A DNA stretch of 64,000 nt from Clostridiales bacterium (GTDB lineage Bacteria; Bacillota; Clostridia; Lachnospirales; JAQSXR01): contig JAQSXR010000005.1 in the NCBI GenBank assembly GCA_029256575.1, positions 25,400 through 89,399 of the forward strand, written 5' to 3'. This document shows, piece after piece, positions 1-8,413 of this stretch. Every line of letters starts with the position of its first letter. The stretch's first letter is position 1. A program made the position numbers and the translations under genes. The notes beneath the pieces were generated by a model. It did no database searches and was not told where the DNA came from. It worked only from the letters and a program-made list of their open reading frames with translations.

Positions 1-42
1 TTGTCTCCTATTAAATGCCTGTACTTCTAAATATAAATACTC

Positions 43-598
43 TTAATCATTAGGAAGCGTAATCGTAAAGGTTGTTCCTTCACCAACAACAGAATCAACT
101 TCTATCTTCCCACAATGTGCCTCTACTAAATTCTTAACAACTGCTAACCCAAGGCCTGTTCCACAACTCTTAGTCGTTACAAATGGTTCATAAATGCTAG
201 CAAGCCTTTCTTTCTCAATTCCCATTCCTGTATCTTTAACTAATGACTTGTCGCATGCTTGTTCCATCACATTTTACCTTATGCAATGGTTGCTCAATAT
301 CAACCTTTAATACTTTTTTATCTCTCTCAACAATTGAGCTGTAATTATTTGCTACATTACTCACAAGGCTACCAATACAAACATCTTCAAATATCATTCG
401 TTTTTCATTTTTCCCATAGCTTGATATTTGCGTTAATATATCATCAATAAAACTAACTTCATCATAAATAGATTGTAAGTAGTAATTATTCTCCAATCCA
501 TCTATCTGTTTCTCTAATAATTGCAATGAGCTCTTTATTATAGTTAATGGATTTCTAATTTCATGAGATAGATTCGACATAATTCTTATAACCCTCAT
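43..598 (-). pseudogene. Decayed sensor histidine kinase remnant
   Basis: Two pieces of one sensor kinase lie in different frames. The upstream piece (598 to 236) has the phospho-acceptor helix with the H-box SNLSHEIRNPLTIIKS and runs to CDGTSMRQVIS. A normal kinase would continue there into the N-box of the ATPase domain, but a stop codon follows at once. The downstream piece (270 to 43) resumes at DTGMGIEKERLASIYEPF and carries the G1 and G2 boxes (GTGLGLAVV) to the end of the domain. About 25-30 residues including the Asn-rich N-box are missing between them, so a deletion shifted the frame. No sensor region precedes the H-box. Without the N-box it cannot bind ATP, so I call it a non-functional remnant. 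The parent looks like a KinB/ResE-type or sporulation-type kinase, but this cannot be settled. Confidence 0.75.
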
Positions 599-714
599 CT
601 AGCATTATTGGCCACCCCCCCAACATAAAAATCTTATCACATCCATATTTTCTTTGCAATAAATATTATTCGCAATTACTGACATGTATAGTCGTTTAAT
701 TTTCAAAAAATTTG

Positions 715-743
715 TTGCTTACTCTACTTAAAAATAGTAAAAT
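715..743 (+). promoter_or_regulatory. Probable sigma-A promoter of the HIT gene
   Basis: TTGCTT (715-720), a 17 bp spacer and TAAAAT (738-743) lie about 40 bp before the HIT start. The match to the consensus is moderate. Confidence 0.4.
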
Positions 744-780
744 ACGTTATATACTATTTTATTTAAAAGGAGGTATAACA

Positions 781-1200
781 ATGGATAAGAACAATTGTAT
801 TTTTTGCAAAATAACTTCTGGTGAAATTAAATCAATTACTATATTTGAAAATACAGAATTCAAAGTTATCATGGATCTTTTCCCTGCAACCAAAGGGCAT
901 ACTTTAATCATTACAAAAGAACATTTTGATAACATATATGAAATAGACTCTGATACCGCTGGCAGATTATTTGCTTTAGCTACTCATATATCTAGAGCAC
1001 TAAAAGCAGAATTAAACTGTGATGGTCTTAATGTTTTACAAAATAATGGTGTTGTAGCAAACCAATCTATCCCACATTTCCACTTACATTTAATTCCTCG
1101 TTATTTAAACGATGGACTAAATATGACCTTTGATACAAAAGAGGCCGCTATACAAGAAGAATTGACAGAACTTGCAACCAAAATACGATTACACATATAA
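781..1200 (+). CDS. HIT family nucleotide-binding protein
   Basis: A 139-residue histidine-triad protein, probably a purine nucleoside phosphoramidase or dinucleotide hydrolase of the HinT/Hit class acting in the cytoplasm. The diagnostic triad HFHLHLIPR puts the histidines at residues 99, 101 and 103. An N-terminal CIFCKI (Cys6, Cys9) matches the zinc-binding pair of many HIT proteins. The start is the ATG at 781, because AAAGGAGG sits 7 bases before it; an upstream in-frame ATG at 712 lies in the promoter and is rejected. The length is normal. The gene is monocistronic, with its own promoter and a hairpin terminator shared with convergent murG. The exact substrate is not predictable. Confidence 0.93.
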   Translation: MDKNNCIFCKITSGEIKSITIFENTEFKVIMDLFPATKGHTLIITKEHFDNIYEIDSDTAGRLFALATHISRALKAELNCDGLNVLQNNGVVANQSIPHFHLHLIPRYLNDGLNMTFDTKEAAIQEELTELATKIRLHI

Positions 1201-1223
1201 AAAAAGGGGTAATACCCTTTTTT
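1198..1223. terminator. Bidirectional terminator between HIT gene and murG
   Basis: AAAAAGGG / CCCTTTTT inverted repeat with a short loop and T-runs on both strands. It ends both convergent genes and overlaps the murG stop codon. Confidence 0.75.
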
Positions 1224-2286
1224 ATTTTGTCACTTCAACAATTATTTTAACTATTTTTTCAATCGCGTTACTTGCTTCACTTCTAGACATTTCTTTCATA
1301 TAACTTCCTCTTCTTTCGTATAGTTCATCTATACTGCTAACCAAACTTGCAGGCGTTAACTCTTCCTCGAGCAAAACTGCTGAATACCCGTGTTTTCTAA
1401 ATGATTCGGCATTCAATATTTGGTCACCTCGACTAGCTGAGGTGGATAAAGGAATTAGTAATGTTGGTTTCTTTAGCGCTAGCAATTCACATATAACATT
1501 TGCCCCTGCCCTAGATATAACAAGGTCAGAAAGCGCAAATAAATCTGAAAGTTCATTCTTCGCATACTCTATTTGAAAATATCCAATTAAGTCCTTATGT
1601 TTATCCGAAATATTCCCTTTTCCACATATATGGATTATATTATACTGTTTCAAAAACATTTCTAAGGCGTTTCTAACTGTTTCATTTATTTTAACGGATC
1701 CAAGACTTCCTCCGATAATAAGTAATACTGGCTTCTGAGTATGAAACCCACAAATCTTTTTCGCATTCTCTTTATCACCTTTTAGTAGCTGCACTCTAAT
1801 TGGAGTGCCCGTATGAACTCCCTTTTCTGTCGGAATGTATTGCAATGTTTCTGCAAAATTGGTACATACTTTTGTTGCTTTTGGAATTGAAAGTTTGTTC
1901 GCGAGACCTGGTGTCATATCAGATTCATGTATAATTACCGGTATTTTTTTTCGACTAGCTGCGAAGATAACCGGTACCGATACATATCCACCCTTTGAAA
2001 AAACAACATCTGGTTTAATTTTTTTTATTAATTTCTTTGCTTCAAAATATCCCTTTATTACTTTAAAAGGATCACTTATGTTTTTTAGCGCAAAATATCG
2101 TCTCAACTTACCTGATGATATCGGATAATATGTTATACCTTGTTCTGTTATCAATTTCTTTTCTATCCCATCATAAGAGCCAATGTAATTAATTTCATAC
2201 CCAGCTTTCTTAAGTTCATCAACCAATGCAATGTTTGGTGTTACATGTCCTGCTGTCCCCCCACCAGTTAAAACAATCCTCTTCAT
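1222..2286 (-). CDS. murG: MurG, lipid II-forming GlcNAc transferase
   Basis: UDP-GlcNAc:undecaprenyl-pyrophosphoryl-MurNAc-pentapeptide transferase, the last cytoplasmic step of peptidoglycan precursor synthesis, turning lipid I into lipid II on the inner face of the membrane. The 354-residue length is standard. The N-terminal [11 protein letters not shown] (from residue 8) is the acceptor-side glycine loop. [11 protein letters not shown] and the C-terminal [18 protein letters not shown] segment form the donor (UDP-GlcNAc) site of this GT-B enzyme. The gene stands alone here, not in a dcw cluster, as is common in clostridia outside the main division cluster. A good start context and its own promoter lie upstream. 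Confidence 0.97.
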   Translation of the reverse strand: MKRIVLTGGGTAGHVTPNIALVDELKKAGYEINYIGSYDGIEKKLITEQGITYYPISSGKLRRYFALKNISDPFKVIKGYFEAKKLIKKIKPDVVFSKGGYVSVPVIFAASRKKIPVIIHESDMTPGLANKLSIPKATKVCTNFAETLQYIPTEKGVHTGTPIRVQLLKGDKENAKKICGFHTQKPVLLIIGGSLGSVKINETVRNALEMFLKQYNIIHICGKGNISDKHKDLIGYFQIEYAKNELSDLFALSDLVISRAGANVICELLALKKPTLLIPLSTSASRGDQILNAESFRKHGYSAVLLEEELTPASLVSSIDELYERRGSYMKEMSRSEASNAIEKIVKIIVEVTK

Positions 2287-2337
2287 TTTAGTTCCTCCAG
2301 TTTATATCTCACATATATATTATATTCATTATCACTA

Positions 2338-2365
2338 ATATTAATCGTTCCAAATCAAAAGTCAA
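2338..2365 (-). promoter_or_regulatory. Probable murG promoter
   Basis: On the minus strand TTGACT (2365-2360), 16 bp, TAATAT (2343-2338), about 50 bp before the murG start. Confidence 0.45.
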
Positions 2366-2413
2366 GAGAAAATAAAACTATTTTACTGCATTGTATTTTA
2401 TAAATTCAAGTTG

Positions 2414-2442
2414 TTGACACTACCTATATGGTGTGTGATAAT
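2414..2442 (+). promoter_or_regulatory. Strong sigma-A promoter for the cyclophilin transcript
   Basis: TTGACA (2414-2419), exactly 17 bp, GATAAT (2437-2442). Transcription would begin near 2449, about 10 bases before the hairpin repeat at 2460, so the repeat would be in the 5' leader of this mRNA. Confidence 0.75.
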
Positions 2443-2459
2443 GTTTACATAAAAATATT

Positions 2460-2563
2460 GATTATAGTGTTAAAAGTAAGTTTTACATAATCGCACACTA
2501 CAAATGAGGTTTGTTGAAACGTCGAGTGTGAAAGTGAAACTAAATACTTTTGTCACCATAATC
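2460..2563. repeat. 104 bp hairpin repeat, copy A (MITE-like)
   Basis: A near-palindromic element whose ends, GATTATAGTG and CACCATAATC, are inverted repeats. Inside are nested pairs AGTTTTAC/GTGAAACT and CACACT/AGTGTG around an apical segment with GAAACGTCG. A second copy lies at 45953-46057 with the same arrangement and base changes that mostly keep pairing. The 6 bp flanks are AATATT and CATATT, which could be an eroded target duplication. The rest of the 2287-2639 gap holds the two promoters and the cyclophilin ribosome site. Confidence 0.7.
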
Positions 2564-2639
2564 CATATTACATAGGTAATTTAAAATCAACTTTCAATTT
2601 TATTAATTACCTAAATTATTATCTTAGGAGGAAACAAAA

Positions 2640-3188
2640 ATGTCTTTTAATCAATTTAAAGCTCCAGAAAAAGGGGACTTAGTTGCTGAGTTACATGTAC
2701 AAGTGGAGAATTTTGCAACTCATTCTAAAAACGGATATTATAATGGAGTTACCTTTCATAGAGTAATGCAAGATTTTATGATACAAGGTGGAGATCCTGA
2801 TGGAAACGGAACAGGCGGAGAGAGTATTTGGGGAGAATCATTTGAAGATGAATATGATGATAATGCATTCCCTTATTGCGGCGCCCTTTGCATGGCGAAT
2901 AGAGGCCCAAACACAAACGGAAGCCAATTCTTTATTGTAGAGTTAGAAAACGTAGATACAGGTTCTATCGGACAAATGGAAAGAGCTGATTTTCCAGCAG
3001 AAGTAATCGAAAACTATAAAACTCATGGTGGAACACCTTGGTTATTCTATAAACACACAGTTTTTGGACAAGTATTCGAAGGACAAGATATCGTAAAACG
3101 TATTGCTAGGGTACCTGTAACAAGTCCAATGACTAACAAACCAAAAGAAGCAGTTGTGATCGAAAAAGTTGACATTATAGAACTATAG
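2640..3188 (+). CDS. Cyclophilin-type peptidyl-prolyl isomerase, N-terminal segment missing
   Basis: Cytoplasmic peptidyl-prolyl cis-trans isomerase that assists protein folding. Catalytic and peptide-binding motifs are present: [15 protein letters not shown] (the key Arg, Phe and Gln), NGSQFFIVE, and Trp and His in [12 protein letters not shown] long insert-type loop ([20 protein letters not shown]) is typical of clostridial members, which usually start with the same [13 protein letters not shown] leader. What is odd is the stretch [12 protein letters not shown]. Relatives have some 15-17 further residues here (a TxxGxIxIxLFPExAPKT-like strand) between the first strand and VENF. The loss is in frame, so the reading frame is intact, but part of the barrel should be missing. 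AGGAGG lies 8 bases before the ATG. Confidence 0.88.
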   Translation: MSFNQFKAPEKGDLVAELHVQVENFATHSKNGYYNGVTFHRVMQDFMIQGGDPDGNGTGGESIWGESFEDEYDDNAFPYCGALCMANRGPNTNGSQFFIVELENVDTGSIGQMERADFPAEVIENYKTHGGTPWLFYKHTVFGQVFEGQDIVKRIARVPVTSPMTNKPKEAVVIEKVDIIEL

Positions 3189-3203
3189 TCGCGGAGGCTT
3201 TAT

Positions 3204-4352
3204 ATGAAGAAGAAAAAGCTATCCATAAATAGATATACTACTACTGCAGGCTTATTTATTGCCTGCATAGTATTTTTTTTCTTTGCTAATTTTACAACAA
3301 GTTCTATCGTTATTGGCAAGAAAATAGTTGCTAGTAAAGAATTAACTGTAAACTCACTAATCGATTCTATTGAATCCGGCTATACCGAAGGGTTTTTTGC
3401 GAAACTTAATTTTGTAGATATCTATGGTGGAGTCCAGAAATTAATGAATAAGAATGTAGTTGGTGACTTTGATGTGATAAGAGATGATCAAGGAAGACTT
3501 CATCTTGGAATTGATAACTACAAAATTACTTCTTTCAATTCTGATTTAATTCTCGAATTTCAGAAGGCCGCTGGAAACATTCCTATTTTATATCTTCACA
3601 CCGGTAATAAAATATTAGAAAATTATACTACCTTTGAAACAGGGCTGATCTCTAATAAAGTAGAAAATTCTAAATTCATAATTAATTATGTAAGGGATTT
3701 GGGTGTTGATGTAATAGATTTGCAAGCAACATTTCAACAAGAACATGCTGATTATTCTAAATTATTTTATATAACTGATCATCATTGGAGAATTGAAACC
3801 GCCTTCAATACTTATAAAAATCTTCTACAAATATTTGAAGATGACTATTCGCTTACTTTTCCAAACAAGAACCAAATAATTGATGATAATAATTTTGAAT
3901 TCATTCAATATGAGGATTTCTTTTTAGGCTCATCCGGAAAACGTGTGGGTAGATGGTATGCTGGTATGGATGACTTTACTTTAATCTTACCAAGGTTTGA
4001 TACCAACTATACTGCTTATGATTATAATCGTTTCCAGGAACCACTTGATGGTTCATTTCGTGACGTTATTATTTCTGAAGAACGTCTAAGTGACCCTGCT
4101 ATCGACACCAATCGATATACCTCATATTTATATGGTGATTATGCAAAAAGAAAGTTTGTAAATCATGATGGTAAAAATAATATTTTAATAATAGAAGATT
4201 CCTATGGATTACCTTTAAGTTCTTTCCTTTCATTGGCTTTTAACGAGTTAACAATTATTGATTTTCGTTTATTCAAAGATTCCATATCTACACTAATTGA
4301 GGAAGGCGATTTTGATGTAATTCTGTTTGTGAATCAAATTCAGTATCCATAA
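3204..4352 (+). CDS. DHHW-motif membrane-anchored SGNH-like protein
   Basis: A 382-residue protein with one N-terminal membrane anchor (about residues 14-32) and the rest outside the cell. It carries the DHHW signature at residues 192-195 (ITDHHWRIETAF), and near the C-terminus IEDSYGLPLSSFLS, which supplies the Asp-Ser block of an SGNH-like fold. The family is related to AlgJ/AlgX and normally works with an MBOAT protein to transfer acyl groups, usually acetyl, to an exported polysaccharide. The partner is the next gene, 32 bp downstream. The start at 3204 is preceded by GCGGAGG. The polymer that is modified is not evident from the window, as no glycosyltransferases flank the pair. Confidence 0.85.
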   Translation: MKKKKLSINRYTTTAGLFIACIVFFFFANFTTSSIVIGKKIVASKELTVNSLIDSIESGYTEGFFAKLNFVDIYGGVQKLMNKNVVGDFDVIRDDQGRLHLGIDNYKITSFNSDLILEFQKAAGNIPILYLHTGNKILENYTTFETGLISNKVENSKFIINYVRDLGVDVIDLQATFQQEHADYSKLFYITDHHWRIETAFNTYKNLLQIFEDDYSLTFPNKNQIIDDNNFEFIQYEDFFLGSSGKRVGRWYAGMDDFTLILPRFDTNYTAYDYNRFQEPLDGSFRDVIISEERLSDPAIDTNRYTSYLYGDYAKRKFVNHDGKNNILIIEDSYGLPLSSFLSLAFNELTIIDFRLFKDSISTLIEEGDFDVILFVNQIQYP

Positions 4353-4384
4353 ACATTATATTTATTATCCTTATGGAGGTTATT

Positions 4385-5806
4385 ATGTTATTTTCGAGCT
4401 CAATATTTTTATTCTTATTTTTACCGCCTGTACTTATCATTTATTACTTATTAATAAAATATAGAGTTGCCCAAAATGTATTTTTACTTGGGGCAAGTTT
4501 ATTCTTCTATGCTTGGGGTGAACCCAAATTCGTAATCGTTATGATTGCCTCAATCATTATTAATTATGTATTAGGTTTATTCGTCGATAAATACCGAGAA
4601 AATAAATTTAAATCTAAATTAATAATTGCTATTACTGTAGTTGTAAATTTATCGTTAATGTTTATTTTTAAATATCTTAACTTTGCGATATTCAATTTAA
4701 ACAAAGCTGGCTTAAATATTCCTCAAACTAATATACTTTTGCCAATTGGCATCTCCTTCTTTACATTTCAGGCCTTATCTTATGTAATAGATGTTTATCG
4801 TCAAGATGGTAAAGTTCAAAAGAATCCATTGTATGTTGGTTTATATATCGCTCTTTTTCCACAACTAATTGCAGGTCCTATTGTTCGATATGAAACGGTA
4901 GCAGATCAGATACTTAATAGAAGAGAAAGCTTAGAAGATTTTTCTAAAGGATGCTGTAGATTCCTTGCAGGATTGACAAAGAAAATGCTTATATCCAATA
5001 CAATGGCATTACTTGCAGATACTGCTTTTAAAATGAACTCTAGCAGTTTAACCGTAACCTTTGCTTGGCTTGGTGCAATTGCATATACACTTCAAATATA
5101 CTATGACTTCTCAGGTTACTCAGATATGGCTATTGGACTAGGACAAATGTTTGGATTTAAATTTCTTGAAAACTTCAACTATCCTTACATTGCAAAATCA
5201 GTTTCTGATTTCTGGAGACGTTGGCATATTTCTTTAAGTACATGGTTTCGAGATTATGTTTACTTCCCACTTGGAGGCTCAAGAGTAAAATCAAAGTTCC
5301 GACTCATATTTAACCTATTTATAGTATGGGGACTAACTGGAATATGGCATGGAGCTAGTTGGAACTTTATTGCTTGGGGATTATTTTATTTTGCAATTCT
5401 AGTAATAGAAAAACTTACAGGATTTATAGATAAGATTCCAAAGATGTTTTCTTTTTTAACTCATATATACGCTTTGCTAGCAGTTATAATTGGATGGGTG
5501 TTATTTAGAGCAGCTAACTTATCTGCTGCAATCGATTACCTTAAAACGATGTTTGGAATCGATGCTACCGCTTTCACATCTGATACGACCATTCTTTACT
5601 TAAAAGAGAACATGTTCTATTTATTATCCGGAATAATTTTTGCAATTCCGACCACTAGAATATTTATGAAATACACATCCAAAAAACCAATACTTAATAA
5701 AACAGTAGGTTATTTATATCCTGTCGTATACATAATCCTATTTATTATTTGTACCTCGTATATTGTAAAAGGAACCTACAATCCATTTATCTACTTTAAT
5801 TTCTAA
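4385..5806 (+). CDS. MBOAT family membrane O-acyltransferase (AlgI/DltB-like)
   Basis: A polytopic membrane protein of 473 residues with about ten hydrophobic segments. It carries the MBOAT hallmarks: YYDFSGYSDMAIG, SDFWRRWHISLSTWFRDYVY and the catalytic histidine in GIWHGASWN (His322). It should move acyl groups from a cytoplasmic donor across the membrane to the DHHW protein encoded just upstream. The start is the second ATG, because the first (4373) overlaps the Shine-Dalgarno sequence TATGGAGG. The gene ends in front of a perfect inverted repeat that probably terminates transcription. Confidence 0.92.
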   Translation: MLFSSSIFLFLFLPPVLIIYYLLIKYRVAQNVFLLGASLFFYAWGEPKFVIVMIASIIINYVLGLFVDKYRENKFKSKLIIAITVVVNLSLMFIFKYLNFAIFNLNKAGLNIPQTNILLPIGISFFTFQALSYVIDVYRQDGKVQKNPLYVGLYIALFPQLIAGPIVRYETVADQILNRRESLEDFSKGCCRFLAGLTKKMLISNTMALLADTAFKMNSSSLTVTFAWLGAIAYTLQIYYDFSGYSDMAIGLGQMFGFKFLENFNYPYIAKSVSDFWRRWHISLSTWFRDYVYFPLGGSRVKSKFRLIFNLFIVWGLTGIWHGASWNFIAWGLFYFAILVIEKLTGFIDKIPKMFSFLTHIYALLAVIIGWVLFRAANLSAAIDYLKTMFGIDATAFTSDTTILYLKENMFYLLSGIIFAIPTTRIFMKYTSKKPILNKTVGYLYPVVYIILFIICTSYIVKGTYNPFIYFNF

Positions 5807-5840
5807 ACAAACCAAGCACCGCCCTTTTTGTATCATAGTG

Positions 5841-5901
5841 ATACAATGGGGACGGTTCTTTTTGTATCATAGTGATACAAAAAGAACCGTCCCCATTGTA
5901 T
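5841..5901. repeat. Perfect 29-bp-arm palindrome (REP-like), likely bidirectional terminator
   Basis: Arms 5841-5869 and 5873-5901 are exact inverted repeats around TAG, with the core GGGGACGGTTCTTTTTGTAT. A partial extra copy of the inner part (CCTTTTTGTATCATAGTGATACAA) lies directly upstream at 5823-5846, so the unit is duplicated. From general knowledge, GGGACGGTT-type palindromes are dispersed in many clostridial genomes and are linked to REP-associated Y1 transposases; no transposase is present here. It separates two convergent genes and touches the stop codon of the next one. Confidence 0.85.
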
Positions 5902-6899
5902 TATTTAAATTTAAATACTTGATCTAGTGAATACAAAGTCTTAAAATTCCCTTTAACTGATATCTCACCTGTCATAAATCCTCGTTGAAAACTCATTCGT
6001 CCATCCACAATTTTACTTAGGACATCAGAGGTAAGACTAATAATAACATCCACTTCCTCCATCTCTCCAATGAAGCAATTAAACCCACCTTTACTGATTT
6101 GAAGAATAAGGTTCTTTGATTTATCTGAAATACTTATTTTAAAAGCTGCTTCAAATCCTAATTGTCCCTTAAACGAAGACCTCAGTTTTCCTATTATATA
6201 TTCTATTGTATCTATTTTCTTTTCGTCCGAATTCATTTTTAACTTAAAGAAGCTACTTAACTCTTCAATATCTTCTTTTTGTTTCTTAACAAATTCATCA
6301 TTATTAACTAATTTCGAAAGTTGTTCTGTCTCTTGTGGACTAAAGTCAATTCCACCTGTCCCATTAATCATATCTTTAATTAAGTGTGCGCTTGATGGTA
6401 ATTGTAATGGTTTTTGGAGTAATGTTCTATAAAACTTTTCGATTGATTTTTCTATTATTTCCAATGTAACCTTACTTGTCTCAAATTCAGCTGCGTTCTT
6501 AACATAACCAACAAGTCCTGGGCTAGGAATACCACCTATTAAATCCCAAGCCTTTATCAATTGCAGTTCAGCTTCACGTTCCCCATAGCTAGTTGATATT
6601 ATCATCGGAAGCATATATACTTTTGCAATTTCATTCTTATCTCCATAGTACCAGCATGCATCTAGAAATGTTTGCATATAACCACCGATACCCAACCATT
6701 CTACTGTTGTGGCAAGTATAATTCCATCTGATCCATTAATTATTTGTGGCAATGTATTTATTGTTCCTTTAAATTCAAATAAATTTATTCTTTCAACATC
6801 AACTTCTAATTCCCTAAGTACTTTCTCAGTTTGCTTTAACATAAATAGCATAGGATCCTCTATTAATCCTCTGCCCCCATAAAATAATACTACCTTCAT
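5901..6899 (-). CDS. Flavodoxin-like reductase fused to an SCP2 lipid-binding domain
   Basis: A 332-residue two-domain protein. Residues 1 to about 165 have the NADPH-dependent FMN reductase/flavodoxin fold (MKVVLFYGGRG, then DGIILATTVEWLGIGGYMQTFLDAC, the loop that contacts FMN). Residues about 232-332 (EYIIGKLRSSFKGQLGFEAA to the end) match an SCP2 sterol-carrier domain, with the KIVDGRMSFQRGFMTGEISVKGN pattern near the C-terminus split by short insertions. It may be a redox enzyme that handles a hydrophobic substrate, but none can be named. It is monocistronic and stands between the acylation pair and the Tad operon. Confidence 0.8.
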   Translation of the reverse strand: MKVVLFYGGRGLIEDPMLFMLKQTEKVLRELEVDVERINLFEFKGTINTLPQIINGSDGIILATTVEWLGIGGYMQTFLDACWYYGDKNEIAKVYMLPMIISTSYGEREAELQLIKAWDLIGGIPSPGLVGYVKNAAEFETSKVTLEIIEKSIEKFYRTLLQKPLQLPSSAHLIKDMINGTGGIDFSPQETEQLSKLVNNDEFVKKQKEDIEELSSFFKLKMNSDEKKIDTIEYIIGKLRSSFKGQLGFEAAFKISISDKSKNLILQISKGGFNCFIGEMEEVDVIISLTSDVLSKIVDGRMSFQRGFMTGEISVKGNFKTLYSLDQVFKFK

Positions 6900-7027
6900 A
6901 TGTCCACCTCTATCTTACAGTATAATATATTATTATATATTACATTCTCATATAAGTACAATATTTTTGGTAATATATTTGGTAATAATGCGAAAAATAT
7001 CCTTTTATGTTACTCTATACCATTATT

Positions 7028-8413
7028 TTAAATGATATGGTATTGAAATTGTACTTCTGCGATTGTTATTATTTCATTATTAGTTAATTTCCTTTGTTCA
7101 CCAGGATCAAGTCGTACACCATCAACATATGTCCCATTTTTAGAATTAAGGTCTTGAATAATTACCTCTTGATCTATTTTGCTTAATTGAGCATGAAGTC
7201 TGCTTACCACGGTATTATCTATTCTAAGATTAACGGTCCCTTCTAACTTACCAATTATAAAGGGGTGATCTCCAATTTTGTGTCTGAGTCCCGTTTCTAC
7301 GTCAATTAAGAGAGTTTGCTTATTCTCCGCAGAATTTACATCGATAAATTGTGTAAAGCACGGTTCAGCAATAACTTTATTATCAACAATTGTATTGTCT
7401 ATAAATTCAAATACTGGAACAAACTCAATTTCATCCTCTTCTTCATTATCCCCATTCTTCTTATCAAGTAGATTCGAAACAAAATAGATAATTAACCCCA
7501 TAATTACTAAAGTTGATATATTGACTATTGCAGAAGTTTTTGTATCTATTAACCCACTCTTATCTTTAAAACACAATAGATTCATTGTTAAAATAATACT
7601 TGAGAATATAATTATTATCCCCCCTATATAAAACACTTTATTATTCCTTAACTTTGACAACATATTATGTACACTAGTATTCATTGATATTGTACCGTTA
7701 CTTACATTCTTAAATGTCCCTTTGCTCTCCTCTGTTACGATAATATTCTTATCCTCTTTCTCATTCTTAATTGCTAATGAGTTATGAGATATATAATTTT
7801 TATCATTTATATCACTTTCAAATTTATTTTCATCATATGTCATTGCCTCAAATTTATTTTGAAGATTTATATTTGTATTATCTGAATATGAACTCTCCAT
7901 TATTTGCTTTAAATTAGCAACCGTTTTATCTTTTACTTTTGAGAACCGATACAAACAATATGCCATCTTATCCTCTTCTTTTGCAATAAGCATTTCTGAA
8001 AACATATTTGCTAAGTCTATCAATCCATTGTCCACTCCCTCTTTGGGAATTACACATATACTTGGAAGCAAAGTTTCGGCGTCTACATATACATATTGAG
8101 GTGAAAACATACAGATTTCTTCTCCTATCATATAATTTTTGAGTTCTTCTATAATAATGATAATATCATTCATTAAATTGTAAATTTCCCCTGGAGATAG
8201 TTGTCGTATCTCAAAGAGTTGATTTAAGGACTGTTTTGATGTAATATCATAATATATTTTTTGTTTCATATTTACCGTTCTAGTACTTGTACACAGAACC
8301 CCTTTTATATTATTGTTAACAAGCATTTGTATTTGATATGAATTAAAGTCTAGGTCATTGTCTTGTACTACTAAATAATTATTTCCTTGTTCCCTTTCAA
8401 ATTTAATCTCCAA
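7028..8413 (-). CDS. FHA-domain membrane protein of the Tad operon (DUF6382-like)
   Basis: A 461-residue protein and the last gene of the Tad pilus operon. The N-terminal 200 residues resemble the DUF6382 domain seen with FHA domains in Lachnospiraceae Tad loci. Two membrane segments follow (about 260-281 and 292-313), then an acidic linker and a C-terminal FHA domain (about 379-461) with the phosphothreonine-binding motifs VSRLHAQ and LNSKNGTYVDG. It probably couples Ser/Thr phosphorylation to pilus assembly; the kinase is not in the window. I choose the TTG at 8413, which has GAGGGGGG 5 bases upstream and gives the expected MEIKFER start; an earlier TTG at 8428 overlaps that ribosome site. 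It overlaps the preceding gene by 11 bp. Confidence 0.82.
   Translation of the reverse strand: MEIKFEREQGNNYLVVQDNDLDFNSYQIQMLVNNNIKGVLCTSTRTVNMKQKIYYDITSKQSLNQLFEIRQLSPGEIYNLMNDIIIIIEELKNYMIGEEICMFSPQYVYVDAETLLPSICVIPKEGVDNGLIDLANMFSEMLIAKEEDKMAYCLYRFSKVKDKTVANLKQIMESSYSDNTNINLQNKFEAMTYDENKFESDINDKNYISHNSLAIKNEKEDKNIIVTEESKGTFKNVSNGTISMNTSVHNMLSKLRNNKVFYIGGIIIIFSSIILTMNLLCFKDKSGLIDTKTSAIVNISTLVIMGLIIYFVSNLLDKKNGDNEEEDEIEFVPVFEFIDNTIVDNKVIAEPCFTQFIDVNSAENKQTLLIDVETGLRHKIGDHPFIIGKLEGTVNLRIDNTVVSRLHAQLSKIDQEVIIQDLNSKNGTYVDGVRLDPGEQRKLTNNEIITIAEVQFQYHII

Noticed and set aside
2460..2563. Hairpin repeat A as a riboswitch of the cyclophilin gene
   Set aside because: Copy B has the same structure but lies upstream of the pckA promoter and outside its leader, so a common cis-RNA role is unlikely. 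The apex does not match a known riboswitch class.
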